The notes: a model not told the origin generated them from the letters alone. 64,000 bases of DNA from Dendrocalamus latiflorus (GCA_017311315.1 CM029640.1:10942640-11006639); one strand, 5' to 3'; counted from the first letter of the stretch, positions 1 to 10,763 are shown. Numbers and translations are program-made.

Positions 1-600
1 GAAGGTTGTCTACCCGATCCAGTTTCTCATCCTCCCCTTGAGGTGCCTTCTTCCACTGCACCTCCAGGTGATCAGCCCATGCCCTCTGCTTCCTCTGGAG
101 CTAGTGGCTCTGTTCCTACCTCATCAGCTCATGAGGTAGAGGCCACTTCTTCATCTCATCCTGGACCTCCCCGACATATCCAGAAAGACCATCCTTCCGA
201 GTATATTATTGGAGACCTCTTTGAGCGCGTCACTCGCTCAAAGTCTGGCATGTCACATTTCTGTCTCCATTATGCCTTTGTGGCTACCTTTGAGCCCTAA
301 GATGTTAGTCATGCTCTATCTGATGAGTCTTGGGTCAATGCCATGCATGAGGAGTTAGAGAATTTCGAGAGAAACAAGGTCTGGTCGCTTGTTGAGCCCC
401 CTCGAGGTCACAATATCATTGGGACCAAGTGGGTGTTCAAGAACAAGCAGAGTGAGGATGGGGTTGTCATTCGGAACAAGGCTAGACTGGTAGCTCAGGG
501 CTTCTCCCAGGTTGAGGGTCTAGATTTTGAGGAGACCTTTGCCCCTGTAGCTAGACTTGAGGCCATTAGAATCATGCTTGCCTTTGCAGCTTCTAAGGGT
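1..600 (+). pseudogene. copia pol fragment: linker and N-terminal reverse transcriptase
   Basis: One frame runs from the left edge through a Ser/Pro-rich linker ending near GDLFERVTRS, then into the start of the copia-type RT domain (RVT_2): the NKVWSLVEPP, GTKWVFKNK, KARLVAQGFSQ and FEETFAPVARLEAIR blocks. A TAA at 298-300 interrupts the frame just before the RT start. After AFAAS (about 598) homology stops abruptly at the reverse LTR, so the catalytic YVDD region is absent. This is a dead gene; the family assignment is very secure because the conserved RT blocks are in the standard order. Confidence 0.9.
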
Positions 601-2197
601 GGGGGGGTGAATGTCGATCTTTAAAAATCGCCCCCAACACGTATCTTCTTCTCTATTAGCTATGAGAGCTATAAAGGTAGAAGATCAGAGCTCACAAGAC
701 ACCCCAGCAACAAAAAGAACACAAATAGAGAGACCAGCAAGCGAGAAGAATCAAACCGGGAAAAATCTGTCCACGAGCGGTAGTACCGGGATGTTATCTG
801 CGGTAGTACCGCTGGGGCGGTAGTACCGGGTACTCGAGCGGTAGTACCGCCCGACAGACAGACAGCAGGATTTTCAGGCTGGAAACTTTGAGACTTCGGA
901 TTTTTGGCTAAAAAGAAGATTTGCTCTCAGTCTTTTCGATCCAAGGCCTTACTACAACATACTAAATAGTAAGGGGACCTTGGGAAACAAGAGAATCAAA
1001 CTAAGAAGCAAGAATTTCAGATTATGGGTAAAAATCTGAATTTTTGCAAGACCCGAGCCAAAAATCAAATTACTCCCTAACCGTTGATCCTTTGGCCATG
1101 AAACTTTGAGGATAGGTATTGAATACCCTCTGGACCCTCCATGCTTAATTTCAAGCCATCTCAACAAGGGAATCAAGCGCAACACTAAAACCCTAGAAAT
1201 GCAACCATGAACAGAGGAAGGCCAAAACCAAAATCTGAGATTAAAATGAAGTTTGCTCTTGGGAAACTTGATCAAATGATCTTGAGGCACTATCCCATCA
1301 AGGAGCAACCATTTTGGGCCTTCCCAACAAGAAATAGCAAGAAACGCAAAAACTCAAGAATCAAGCCTAGAAGGCATCGAAGCAAGAACAGAGAGCACGG
1401 GAGAAAAACTCAGAAATTTCATTCCAACTATTCAGGGATTACAACTGAGCTACGTCCACATACCCCGATTGATACAAGAGGAATGATTACAAGGTGAATC
1501 AACTCTCCCTCTCCCTCTCCATCTCCATCTCAAGAACACACCACTACAAGATTGGAGGAGGAGGAACTCACATAGAACACATCGTAGGAGACACTCAGGG
1601 GACACACACTCTGCCCCTCAACCACTCTTGGAGTGCTCAAGGAGGGCATGCAGCCCCTCCTCTCCTTTTATAGCGCCTGGCTAACGGGTCTCCGCCCCGT
1701 TACGCCCGCTACGTCCAACGGGGCCCGCTCCCGCTTGTGCAGCCTTGCGAATTTCCCGATTCGCCCCTTCTGCACCTTCCGGGAAGCTTCCGCGCTCCTT
1801 GCCTCGTACGCCTCGCAACCACCTCGAGTCCACGTCGTCTTCGACACATCCCGACCGTTCTGACCTCAGCGCCACCTGCGCCTAGTCCGGTCCACCGTGT
1901 CTTGCCACGACTCCAACTCGACGTCCTGCAGTCACACAGACAAGAAAACACGTCAAATAGCACCGCTCGACACATGAAAGCGTAAATACCATTACACTTA
2001 CCACAGATGAAGTCAAAACCTGTCAAAACATTAGAATATGCATCCTAAACCCAAATGACCAGATTTGACCAAAGTCCGACCGAGCCCGATTGCGCCACGC
2101 AACGACTCGACTCCGAACCACTCAAACCAAACTCGACTGACCTAAACCTTTGTCAATTACTCATCACTCTCATGGAGCATGACCACATGGTCTCTCA
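601..2197 (-). mobile_element. solo-type LTR in reverse orientation inside copia I
   Basis: The right boundary is GGTCTCTCA at 2189-2197, the reverse complement of the LTR start TGAGAGACC seen at 4465. The left side (about 601-625) contains the reverse of the LTR's U5 signature (TTTAAA followed by ATTCACCCCCC), also seen near 5168-5192. The U3 and core match the LTRs at 4465-5214 and 6796-7452, and a reverse-strand TATA (TATAAAAGG) lies at about 1667-1675. At about 1.6 kb it is much longer than the 750 bp LTR downstream, so it may hold an extra insertion (about 640-1640). The terminal bases on the left and the adjacent RT sequence were lost by deletion. Confidence 0.75.
776..851. repeat. four copies of a GCGGTAGTACCG palindromic motif
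   Basis: The motif CGGTAGTACCG occurs four times, near 778, 801, 818 and 838, with spacers of about 6-13 bases. Its core GGTAGTACC is close to a perfect palindrome. It lies within the part of the reverse LTR region that has no counterpart in the shorter LTR copies. I do not recognise a function. Confidence 0.7.
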
Positions 2198-2442
2198 CAC
2201 TCTTTTGTGATAACACTTCTGCGATTAACATTGCTATGAACCCAGTGCAGCATTCTCGGACCAAGCACATTGATATCAGATATCACTTCCTTAGAGACCA
2301 TGTGGAGAAGGGTGACATAGTGCTCCAGTTTGTGGAGAGTGACCACCAGTTGGCTGATATCTTTACCAAGCCTTTGGATAGCTCTAGGTTTTCAGCCTTG
2401 CGGGGAGAGCTTGGGGTGGTTTGTCCTTATGGATTGTTGTGA
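2198..2442 (+). pseudogene. copia RNase H C-terminal fragment
   Basis: An open frame encodes the C-terminal part of copia RNase H: LFCDNTSAINIAMNPV, then HSRTKHIDIRYHFLRDHV, then DHQLADIFTKPLD, ending at a stop (2440-2442). The CDN motif carries one of the acidic RNase H residues. The start is cut by the reverse LTR ending at 2197. The first visible polypurine-like tract follows at once (2441-2449). Family assignment is secure; the gene is a fragment. Confidence 0.9.
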
Positions 2443-4463
2443 GGGGGAGTTTTGTGCTTCATGCTTTATCATGTTTATTATGCTCTTACTCCTTTCTGCT
2501 GCATTGCATATGGGTGCATTGGTTTTAGTCCTTCTAGCATAGGTTAGAGTGTTTCCCTTGTCTAGTTGTTTAGACTTCTTACTCTTAGAGCAAGTACAAT
2601 GGTGCTGACTAGGTTGCCTCTAGTGAAATCCACATCAGCACAATCCTAAGTGGAAGAGAGAGAAAAGAAGAGAGAGAAGCAAGCTGCCCCTCATGCAAGA
2701 GGTGACCTCTAGCACATTATACGAGGAGAGAGAGATAAACTACCCCTCATGCAAGAGGTGACCCCTGATATATTTATGTAAGTATTAAATGTTTGAGTGC
2801 TTTAGTAGAGGTAACCTCTACTCTACTCATTGTATTAGCTACCTCCACATGAGCCACATGTAGTCTTTTTGCTTATGTGGCTAGTCCTAGAGGTGGCAGC
2901 CACCTCTTCTATTGTACTTGCCCTTATCTTGTGATTCTAGGTTGCTGTTTATTAGCTGTTTCTCTTTCTCACTAGGTTGAGCTCACTTACTTCTTATAGG
3001 TTCTAGCGAGGGTTGGGGCACCCTCGGGTAGACAGGGTACGTGTTTGCTCCTTAGTGTGCTAGATGATCAGTTGATAGTCCTAGAGTCATATGGGGTAGA
3101 TGAGAGTCAGTCTGAGCCATAGTATCCTCTATATCTTGTCTATGCTTTAAGGATTGCCTTTTCTAGTTTTCTTGCCAGCTTCTCGATTTTATTGCTTTGG
3201 TTCAGGGGGAGTTCATTTGGGAGCTTCTAGATCTTAATATTGTCATAACTCAACTTGAACTAAAAGTTGCATCACATGTTGAGGGGGAGCTGGATTTTCT
3301 TGCATTTTAGCATTTTGCATTGTAATATAACTACATGGAGCCTTGATTATTATCCATCTATGACATGTTTACAATGCATTACATCTTGCCATGATTTGTG
3401 CTTACTTGCTAGATTGATCATAACTCTATATGTGTAGTCAAGTCTTTGCCATGATAGGTTGATTAAAATGCTCAACTTAAATTAATTCATGTCATGTTAG
3501 CTCTTGTGATTAGTCTGTCTTTAGTTATCCTTTTATGATTAATGCCATGTCAAATAGGCTGAGTTGAGTCTTGAATCTTTGTTGGGATTTATATTGAGCT
3601 ATACTAGTTTCTTGATGGCGCATGAGTTAGTACACCCATTTAAGAAAGCAAAATGAACTCTTTTGTGCGAAAAAAACTGATCTCGCCAATTCTTTCTCAT
3701 GAGACGGCTTGCCATTGCACTAGGCATGAACTCAGGGGGAGTTTTGGATGACCAAGATCATCTTCTTAAGCTCATTACCTGGAGTGGTCGCATAAGGCTT
3801 GAGATCTAGCACATGGCTAAACAAAACTCTGGTTGGAAACAATCATGAGATTTATAAAGAAAAACATGTCAATTGTGCTCAATTTGCTAAAATTACAAAG
3901 CATACAAGTACTTAAACAAATGTATCATTCTTGAACATGTAGCACTCTAAATTGATTCAATACTAGCTTCTTGGATCCACTTAGACTATTGACATGGCCT
4001 ACATCATCTTTGGATACCTTTAGCTAGACTATAATCATGGTTGACTTGACATGCTAAGCAATTCTGCTAATTCTCAGATTATGACTTATTTGGCTTAGCT
4101 TGTCTATACATGCATTGTCATGATCTTGATAGCATACTGCTGTATTATAGCTTGATGTGATTCGCATATGGTCATTTTGGATAATCTTCATGGCTCTAAA
4201 TGCTTAAAATAAACCAATTTCAGCTATTTTATCCATTTTTTGTGACCTTATTCTCTCTTTTGCATCCTTGATGTGTTTATTGCCAAAAGGGGGAGAATAG
4301 TGGGAGAAAAAGCCATTTTGGGAGCTTTGCGGAAAACTTGCTCCTTGTGTCAACATGGTCATTAGCATCATTTTCTTTCTTTAGACCATGTTTGACTTTC
4401 TTTCCTTTCAAACTCAACTTTGCGCTTTTTCTGAGTTTGTCAATATACTCATCAAGGGGGAGA
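2441..4463 (+). other. non-coding 3' region of copia I with six polypurine-like tracts
   Basis: No protein match is visible between the RNase H stop and the LTR. Six purine tracts of the form A/G-GGGGGA occur at about 2441, 3204, 3281, 3734, 4286 and 4454; the last directly precedes the LTR and is the functional-looking polypurine tract for plus-strand priming. Repeated polypurine tracts downstream of pol are known from some SIRE-type elements. The MITE at 2588-2923 interrupts this region. Confidence 0.6.
2588..2923. mobile_element. Tourist-like MITE, TSD TTA
   Basis: A 336 bp element has terminal inverted repeats: GAGCAAGTACAATGG at the left, and ATTGTACTTGCCC at the right (reverse complement GGGCAAGTACAAT). 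It is flanked on both sides by TTA (2585-2587 and 2924-2926), the duplication expected of PIF/Harbinger-derived Tourist MITEs. There is no coding capacity. It sits in the non-coding 3' region of copia I. Confidence 0.85.
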
Positions 4464-4464
4464 T

Positions 4465-5214
4465 TGAGAGACCATGTGGATATGACCCCATGTTTGATTT
4501 CAGTGGTTCGAGCCAAGTCGTTGCATGGCGCAGTCGATTGTGGTCGGACTTGGTCAAACCGAGTCGAACGTGTTTAGGAGGGCTTATACTTTGATTCGAC
4601 AGGTTTGGGCTTTATCATGCTTGATATTTTCGCTAATGGCTACTTTATCGCGAGCGGTGCTATGTGATTTGTTTCTTGTCTGTGTTGGCTGCAGGACATC
4701 GAGTGGAGTCGTGGCGAGGCATGGGATGACCAGACTAGGCGCGGGCGGTGTCGAGGTCAGAACGGTCGAGGTTTGCCGAAGACGGCGAGGACTCGAGGTG
4801 GCTGCGTGGCTTGGAGGGCAAGGAACGAGGAAGTTTCCTGGAAGGTGCGCGAGGGGCGTTTTGGTAAAAGCGCAGGTTTCTGATCTTTTGAAGTGTTGTT
4901 TTGTTGTGTTTCTGCTGCTGTTGGTACTCGGTTAAGGCTGAATATTGCTACCTATTTTCGGCAGCAAGGAAGCTTTCGGCTGGCAGGAAGTCTTTGTCGT
5001 GGCAACATTTCCTCTTTGCCGTGACAAGGATTTCGACAGCTATCCTTTGCCGTGACAACGTTCTCTGCAGTTTCTTTGCCGTGTCAAGTTCAGTTCTTTG
5101 CTGATGTTTCTTGTCCATGTCTTTTGCATTTGAGCTGAGATTTTCGTGAATACTTTGAGGGGTGAGTTTTAAAGGCGCCATTCACCCCCCTCTGTTGTCG
5201 TTTCTGATCCAACA
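4465..5214 (+). repeat. 3' LTR of copia I
   Basis: The LTR starts TGAGAGACCATGTGG immediately after the polypurine tract and ends GATCCAACA at 5214, giving TG...CA ends and 750 bp. The U5 part holds TTTTAAAGGCGCCATTCACCCCCC, shared in reverse at 601-625 and, in a variant form, at 13045-13065. The flank begins GTGCC, the expected 3' TSD; the matching 5' copy lies outside the window. Confidence 0.8.
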
Positions 5215-6795
5215 GTGCCTTCCAAAGCCAGCATGGCATCCCATGCGGCCACCGAGGCATCGCCCAGAGTCCGGTCCCGCTCCTTAAGAGACGCGGTGAG
5301 ACGACCTTTCTCCTTCTCCAGCGCAGCGATTTGCTGAAGTAGGCCATCCTGCTCCTCCGCGGCCTCTTGTTGCGCCGCCTCTGTGGCCGACAACCGCGCC
5401 GCTACTACGAGCCCTTCGGCGGATGAGATCGCCTCCGCGTGCTCCGCTTCTAGGCGGTGGATGTGGTCGTCCTTGGCGGAGTGCGCCTCCTCGGCCGCGC
5501 GAAGAGCCTCTTCGGTGGCCCGCAGTCGGTCCTCTAGCGCCCCCCGCTTGTGGGCGTGAGCTGCCTGCAACGCCCGGGCAAGGACGAGGGTCTGTACGAC
5601 GAAGCGGTCAGCAAACTTCTAAAGGACCACATGTCGCTAAAGGGTCAGATACTCACCCTCATCTCCGAGACCTCCAGTGCGTCTCCAAGGCGCTCTGACC
5701 CGTAGGTTAGCAGCACCTGCTGATCCAGGTTTGCGGCTGCGTTATCCACAACCCCCCGCCATGCTCCCAGCACCTCCAGTCGGGGGGACAAAGTCGCTAA
5801 GCTCGGGCGCGCGGCATCCGCGATGGCAGTTCCGGGAACGTCGGGTGCCCCTCCAAAAGGAATGTCCCCGCACCCCGGAGATTGTCCGCGCTCCGGGAGG
5901 CATGCCGCTGCGAGGGGAGGTAGCGGTTAATGCCCTGCGAACGCACTACAAAACTTTGCCAAGTTAGTTTACCTTCGGCATCGGCCGGTGGACTTCGCCG
6001 GGGCGTCCCCCAACCTCGGACGGAACAGTAGGGACACCAGTGCCCTCAAACGAACCCAGCCCTGTGGGCCCGGGAGCCTCCGTGTCGGAGTCCAGCACCA
6101 GCAGGCCCCGGGCTCCAGCTGCCACAGCCTTGGAAGGAGCCGTGGGGACGTTGGGCCTGGGGGCCTCGGTGTCGGAATCGGAGTCCCACGGGCTCCCGAC
6201 CCCGGTCGCCACAGCAAACCCCCTCGTCGGGCGACGAGGTGATCATAGGCGTGGCTGCTTCGCCTTCGGGGGAAGAGGCGGGGACCCCACCTTAGTAACC
6301 GCCGCAGGCGGGGGCTTCACTACAGCAATGTCCGCAGGTGGGGGCTCCGCTCTGGTAACCTCCGTGGGGGGCAGCTCCGCCTCGGTAACCATCGTGGGCA
6401 GCAGCTCCGTTCTAGCAACCTCCACGGGTGACAGCTCTGACACTGTAGCCGCCACGGGCGAGGACTCCACCCCAGCATCATCCGCGGATGGTAGCCCCAC
6501 CTCGGCGACCACCACAGGCGACGAAGCTTCCCCCTCCCGATCGTCCATGGCGCACTCTCAGTCCCCGGCGCCGCCCAAAGACCCCTCGCCTTCGTCCTCC
6601 GCGCCCGTCTCTAGGTCCGAATCGGCATACATCGCCAAATCAGAATCGGCGTCCGCCGCATTGACGGGAGCGACGACAGTCAACGCACCAGGTGCGGCCG
6701 CAAAAGACCGAGCCTTCCGACGAGACGACGGTCTTTTCCCCTTGGCACCGTCATCCCGACTGCGAGGTTGGCTCGGGGCCGGAGGGGCGCGCTCC
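5215..6795 (-). pseudogene. C-terminal gag-like part: acidic/proline-rich region and coiled coil
   Basis: On the minus strand this reads as a basic segment (KGKRPSSRRKARSF near 6740), then a degenerate Ala/Pro/Glu-rich repeat region (about 6540-6245), then broken frames, then a 134-codon open frame (5570-5169) rich in heptad-like Ala/Glu/Leu repeats: LRATEEALRAAEEAH and LLQQIAALEKEKGRLTASL. This fits the coiled-coil tail of the same gag-like family as 7500-8485. The frame is cut by the copia I LTR end at 5214. Plus-strand frames here are shadows. Confidence 0.55.
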
Positions 6796-7452
6796 TGATG
6801 GACCATGTGGAGGTGACCCCATGTGAGTGATGAGTAATTAACATCGGTTTAGGAGAGTCGAGTTTGGTTTGTGTGGTCGGACCATGTCGTTGCATGGTGC
6901 AACGAACTCAGTCGGACTTGGTCAAACCTGGTAAAAGTGGTTAGGATGCATACTCTGATGATTCGAGAGGTTTGGACTTCTTCATGCGTAAGTATGATTT
7001 GTTGATGCTATTATACTTTCATGTATCGAACGGTGCTATTTGATGCGTTTCTTGTTTGTGATGGCTGCAGGACGTCGAGGCGGAGTCGTGGCAAGACACG
7101 AGGTGACCAGACTAGGCGCAGGTGGCGCTGAGGTCAGAACGGTCGGGATGTGTCGAAGACGGCGGAGACTCGAGGTGGTTGCGAGGCTTGGACGACAAGA
7201 GACGCGGAAGCTTCTCGGAAGGTGTAGGAGGGGCGAATTGGTCATTTCGCGAGGCTGCACAAGCGGGAGCGGGTTCCGTTGGATTTAGCAGGCGTAACGG
7301 GTTGGAGACCCATTAGCCAAGGGCTATAAATAGGAGTGGCTGCATGTATTCCCATGGCTTTGGGAGAGAGTTAGGGTTTGCTTGAGTCAAAAGAAGCTTT
7401 GGGAGGTGGTTTTGCTTTCTCTTTAGTAGTTGGAGAGTGGTTGAGGGTATGG
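6796..7452 (+). mobile_element. truncated LTR of the copia I family
   Basis: The start TGATGGACCATGTGG at 6796 aligns to the LTR start at 4465. The body matches both other LTR copies through GGACGTCGAGG, GGCGCAGGTGGCGCTGAGGT and the TATA region. Homology ends near 7452 (GAGTGGTTGAGGG), which lies within the transcribed part when compared with the reverse copy at 601-2197, so most of R/U5 is missing. It interrupts the gypsy-type gag-like relic. No clear TSD was found. Confidence 0.7.
7323..7332 (+). promoter_or_regulatory. LTR TATA box
   Basis: GCTATAAATAGG in the truncated LTR is a strong plant TATA box. The reverse copy at 601-2197 has the equivalent TATAAAAGG, and both are followed at similar distance by GCTGCATG and an AGAGTGGTTGAGGG segment. 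It is therefore the inferred U3/R promoter of this LTR family. Confidence 0.65.
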
Positions 7453-7499
7453 CCCGAGGAACACGCTCACCGCACGTTCCGTGTCCTCCAGGCGAATTC

Positions 7500-8485
7500 C
7501 TATGCGCGGCAAGAAGAAGAGTTAAAAAAGACAGTCCAATGGGCAGAAGTGGAAAATAAGACTCTGCCAAGACTTACGAAGGTCGGAGGGTCTCGGCAAC
7601 GAAGACACGGACGGGCGGACATTGTCGCACCGAAGAATCCCAGCCGTGATGCGCCATTCATGGGCGAGCGGCGCCACGCCGTACATGACGAACTCCTCGG
7701 CGAGGTCGTGCATGTTGAAGCGGGCGGTGATCCCCACGAGCCTCCGCGCCCTTCACCTATCCTCGTTGTCAATTCGTACGCCGGGCGTGGTGTTGAACGC
7801 CATCGGCCGGCCCGAGCACTCGAGGCCGCTACCGCTCGCCACACGGTGGTGAAACCACTGTCTCATCTAGTTCGGCTCCCACTTCGCCCGGGTCGAGTTG
7901 GCAGGGAAGATCTTCCCGGCATGACGATCGCAGTACAAAGTTGACGCTGGTAAAGTTGGAAAAGGTCGGGTCTTTCCGCCCTTTTGGCTGGCATCGCGCA
8001 TCATGGAGAAATGTGAACATCGAGGCACTGGGCCAGCATGCCTCCGTGCGCAAGGCCCAGCTGTACATAGCAAGGCGGGCCAGTGCGTTCGGAGTCAGCT
8101 GTGCCAGCTCCAGCTCGAAAGTCCGCAAGACGTCGCCGACAATCATGGTGGCCAGGATGCGAAGCCCGGCTTCAAAGTAGGCAACAAAGATGATCACCTC
8201 TGACTTCTCAAGGCGCGGTTCCGTCTCATCGCTGGTGGGCAGTCGTACCTCTCGGCGGTCCGACAGCTTCCCCTCGCGCAGTAGCGTGCGGATTGTCTCC
8301 TCCGTTGCAAGCGTGGGGCCCAGGACGTGGAAGCACGGACCCTCCATCTTCTCCGTCGCCACCCACCATTTGTTTACCGCTATTGAATCACGCCTCTCAA
8401 GTGTGTACTCCACCTCGAGTGGCGAGGACCGCTGGGAGATGGCGTTATCACCGACCGTCTGAGCGTGTTCTTCACCGTGTGCCAT
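7500..8485 (-). pseudogene. Transposase_28-like N-terminal gag-like protein, frameshifted
   Basis: The likely start is the ATG at 8485 (MAHGEEHAQ), about 120 bases downstream of a minus-strand TATA-like TTTAAATACC near 8604-8613; the frame is also open upstream, but that part has no recognisable similarity. Conserved-looking blocks are NKWWVATEK, EVIIFVAYFEAGLR, FELELAQLTPNALARLAMYSWALR and HDARCQPKG. Near 7935 the frame shifts; the expected continuation (KIFPANSTRAKWEPN) appears in another frame with stops. Further homologous sequence (ITARFNMHDLAEEFVMYG) follows to about 7500. The domain name is from memory of the family; the molecular role of these gag-like proteins is unclear. Confidence 0.65.
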
Positions 8486-8635
8486 CGCTATCCGGAAACT
8501 AGATGACGATGGGGGCAGCGCGGCGGCAAGGAAGGCAAGAAGAGCAGGACACAAGAAGAGGGACCAGAAGGCATGCGGAGGAGACGCGGACGTGGTGCCA
8601 CAGGGGGTATTTAAAGCCCCTTCATCTCCCGCACC

Positions 8636-8752
8636 GCCGGTAAGCGTAACCGACGGGAGACGAACCACTCGCCTCCCCACGATCGGAGTCCCGCATCGCC
8701 GATAAGCGTAACCGATGGGAGACGAACCGCTCGCCTCCCCACAATTGAAGCC
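8636..8752. repeat. two-copy tandem repeat, period about 62 bp
   Basis: A unit of the form CCG(G/A)TAAGCGTAACCGA...CGAACC(A/G)CTCGCCTCCCCAC occurs twice with starts 62 bases apart (8641 and 8703). It lies upstream of the minus-strand start of the gag-like frame, so it may be part of that element's promoter or leader. Confidence 0.7.
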
Positions 8753-8803
8753 GAAGCGCCGTAGCCGCCCACGCGCGTCGTGCACGACCACAGTCGTGCA
8801 AGG

Positions 8804-9855
8804 GCCTGACAGCGCACGACGCGCCAATAGCATCCCGCCACGCGTCTGCTCCCTCAAGAATAAATACATGTCACATGGTGTGGCGCATCCTCCGGCACGT
8901 GTCGGTGCGATTCTCGAGGCCATCAATGCAGCAGTGGGAAGCCATGGTCCAGTCAACCTCGACAACAACTTCGATGGGGTCTCCGCTTCAGTAGAGAGAC
9001 TCCGGCTCTGTCTTCGGCCCCGCCCACGTGAAGGGACACCTCGCTACGCCACCTCAGGTCTGCGCAGCAAGCCCGAAGACTACCTCAGCCCGGCGCTTAC
9101 TTCGATCCGGCTTCTTCTAGATAGGACGCCCCCGACGGGCGGAGTGTGAAGACGAGCAGGCGCCGGTCTAACTTACAACGCCATTCAAGCACCGTCCTCG
9201 AGCCGCGGGATAACACCTGGCCCTCCGATCCCTGGTCCGCGCGAAGACTTTGGATTCTGCTCCGATCAAACCCGCACCGCGACGCCGGAAGCCACTACGA
9301 CTCCGAAGTTCGCGCAACAACCTCCCGGCCTCGACCAGTGGAGTCCAACCCTCGTGCCCCCCATAATCGGGGAGCGTGACTGCTGATATGCAACAAGTTT
9401 TGACTTGTTCTCATAAATAGGCCGCCTTTTGTTCATCCACGCTCGCTGATATTAGCGTCAACAGACGCAATCATCAAACACAGATGAACAAAAGTAGGCC
9501 TACTTGTGAAAAGATAACCGCGTGCATGAACAAGACGGGCAACCGGGGATGAGGGAGGAACAAGCCATAGTATCGACGTACTTATACCTATGCTCGCCCG
9601 GCGGGGACTTGCCAGGCTGGCAGAAAGTCAGCCGGCGACTTTCCAATCGACGGGACTGCAACTGGCGGGGCTTTCCAATCGGGGAGTGCAACCGCTGACA
9701 GGCGAGGGAGCACGGATGCAAGCCGCCTGACAGCGCACAACACGCCAGTAGCATCCCACCACACGTCCCACCTCTCTTGGGAAGGGACGCATGACCTCGG
9801 TCGTGCGACCGCTGGCAGACCACAACGCACCAATCATGCCTCGCCACGTATACTC
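8804..9855. repeat. degenerate interspersed repeats upstream of the gag-like relic
   Basis: The sequence GCCTGACAGCGCAC(G/A)AC(G/A)CGCCA(A/G)TAGCATCCC(G/A)CCAC(G/A)CGT occurs at about 8804-8848 and 9724-9768, and a weaker third form (GACCACAACGCACCAATCATGCC) at about 9819-9842. No coding function is evident. They probably belong to the leader or LTR of the minus-strand gypsy-type element. Confidence 0.5.
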
Positions 9856-10375
9856 TTCTATTGGGACACCATGCATGGTCGTGACTGCCCACCCCCTGAC
9901 ATCCCAGGGGTCGGCGCGATTTGCGCCGGCATTAAGGCAAATACTCCGGGCCCTGAGTCGGTTGGGCCACTTGTCGGCCCCACGCCCATAGCGTGACCTC
10001 GAACAACACCCCAGCGATGAGCTCACCTCGGACCCGTCTCTGGGCGGAGCCCCCGCACTCGGCTGCGGTAGCTGGCCCCACCAGACGCCTCGACCCGTCC
10101 GCGACAAGAGCACGTCTCCGCTGCGACTTCGACTTCCACCCCGCCGTTCAACGGCCCTGCGAGCGAGGATGGCTTCAGCAACCTGCCCGGCGCTATATCC
10201 TCGCTGCGGAGCGGAGACTACACCAGGCAATAAGGCTCCATCAAACAACACAGAAATTCACAGGCCGTAGGGACGGAGGGGGCCAAGTGGCTCGACAACA
10301 TGGCTTCGGCCTGTGAAGCCCTTCACCATGAGAGGCTCCTGTTGTAGGGTGGCCCCCACCTAAGCCCAGCCGGCC
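8970..10375. other. GC-rich unclassified repeat region
   Basis: Apart from the hairpin and the interspersed repeats noted separately, this stretch has no recognisable protein or element ends. It is GC-rich and open in several frames by composition. It most likely contains leader or LTR sequence of the minus-strand gypsy-type element, but I cannot place a boundary. Confidence 0.4.
9409..9508. repeat. imperfect inverted repeat (hairpin)
   Basis: The arm around 9412-9438 (ATAAATAGGCCGCCTTTTGTTCATC) is matched in reverse by 9483-9508 (GATGAACAAAAGTAGGCCTACTTGTG), with a spacer of about 45 bases. The arms share roughly 20 of 26 positions by eye. It could be a small foldback element or the edge of a larger repeat. 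Confidence 0.55.
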
Positions 10376-10763
10376 TGTTAGAAGGCTGTAAAGCCCAATA
10401 TGGGGAATATGTAATGACATGAATACCCTTGAGGGGGTTTCCATATGTGTATTTGGTCGGTAACCACAACAGTTTCTTTTTTTAATTTTGCTGCCTTAGT
10501 GGTCATCGGAGTCATTGTGTTGCATGCTCGGAGATTAATACCTGACCAGAACCTCCTCTGGGTGGAGTCAATCTTGTAGTGAGACATTACAGGATCTCAA
10601 GACGATTGAAAGCTCCTTTGAATTTTGATATGTTTCTTGGTAGCGGTTACCTCCCAAATACACATATGGAAATATCATATTTCCCTAATTTCATTATGTT
10701 GGCAGAATGGTTTTACATGATTGCATTTTCCCATCTCCCCTATAGAGTGTAGACATAGCACCA
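10376..10763 (+). repeat. probable copia LTR with adjoining primer-binding site
   Basis: The segment starts TGTTAGAAGGCTGTAAAGCCC and ends AGCACCA. Six bases later comes TGGTACTAGAGCC (10769), which resembles the initiator-Met tRNA primer-binding site TGGTATCAGAGCC. This looks like a 5' LTR plus the start of an internal region whose remainder (10782-10993, and possibly 12617-12900) is non-coding and degraded. The lower confidence reflects the lack of a second LTR or TSD. Confidence 0.45.

Larger units (their letters stand above)
1..5214 (+). mobile_element. Ty1/copia retrotransposon I, 3' part with 3' LTR
   Basis: The 3' portion of a copia element enters from the left edge. In order it shows the integrase-RT linker and start of RT (1-600), RNase H (2198-2442), about 2 kb of non-coding 3' sequence, a polypurine tract (4454-4463) and a 3' LTR (4465-5214). 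Most of RT is missing and is replaced by a reverse LTR of the same family (601-2197). The long non-coding stretch between pol and the LTR, with several polypurine-like tracts, resembles the SIRE/Maximus lineage; that assignment is inference. The element is broken and not autonomous. Confidence 0.85.
5215..8485 (-). mobile_element. gypsy-type gag-like relic (minus strand), split by an LTR
   Basis: Reading on the minus strand from 8485 down to 7453, and again from 6795 down to 5215, gives one family of retroelement protein: an N-terminal block like the Pfam 'putative gypsy type transposon' domain (Transposase_28), followed by a low-complexity acidic/proline region and a coiled coil. An LTR of the copia I family (6796-7452) lies in the middle, and copia I itself abuts the downstream end. 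The element's own LTRs were not identified. Confidence 0.65.

Noticed and set aside
952..1497. Frames of 96-118 codons inside the reverse LTR
   Set aside because: They lie in an LTR, have no domain match, and overlap each other on opposite strands.
5423..6798. Plus-strand frames of up to 252 codons (for example 6040-6798)
   Set aside because: Antisense shadows of the minus-strand gag-like relic; low complexity and no domain.
8485..8968. Upstream in-frame extension of the gag-like frame, starting at 8968
   Set aside because: No similarity in the extension, and a minus-strand TATA-like box lies within it, so the ATG at 8485 is the better start.
7378..9379. Plus-strand frames of 90-190 codons over the gag-like relic
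   Set aside because: The minus strand has recognisable domain blocks; the plus frames are composition shadows.
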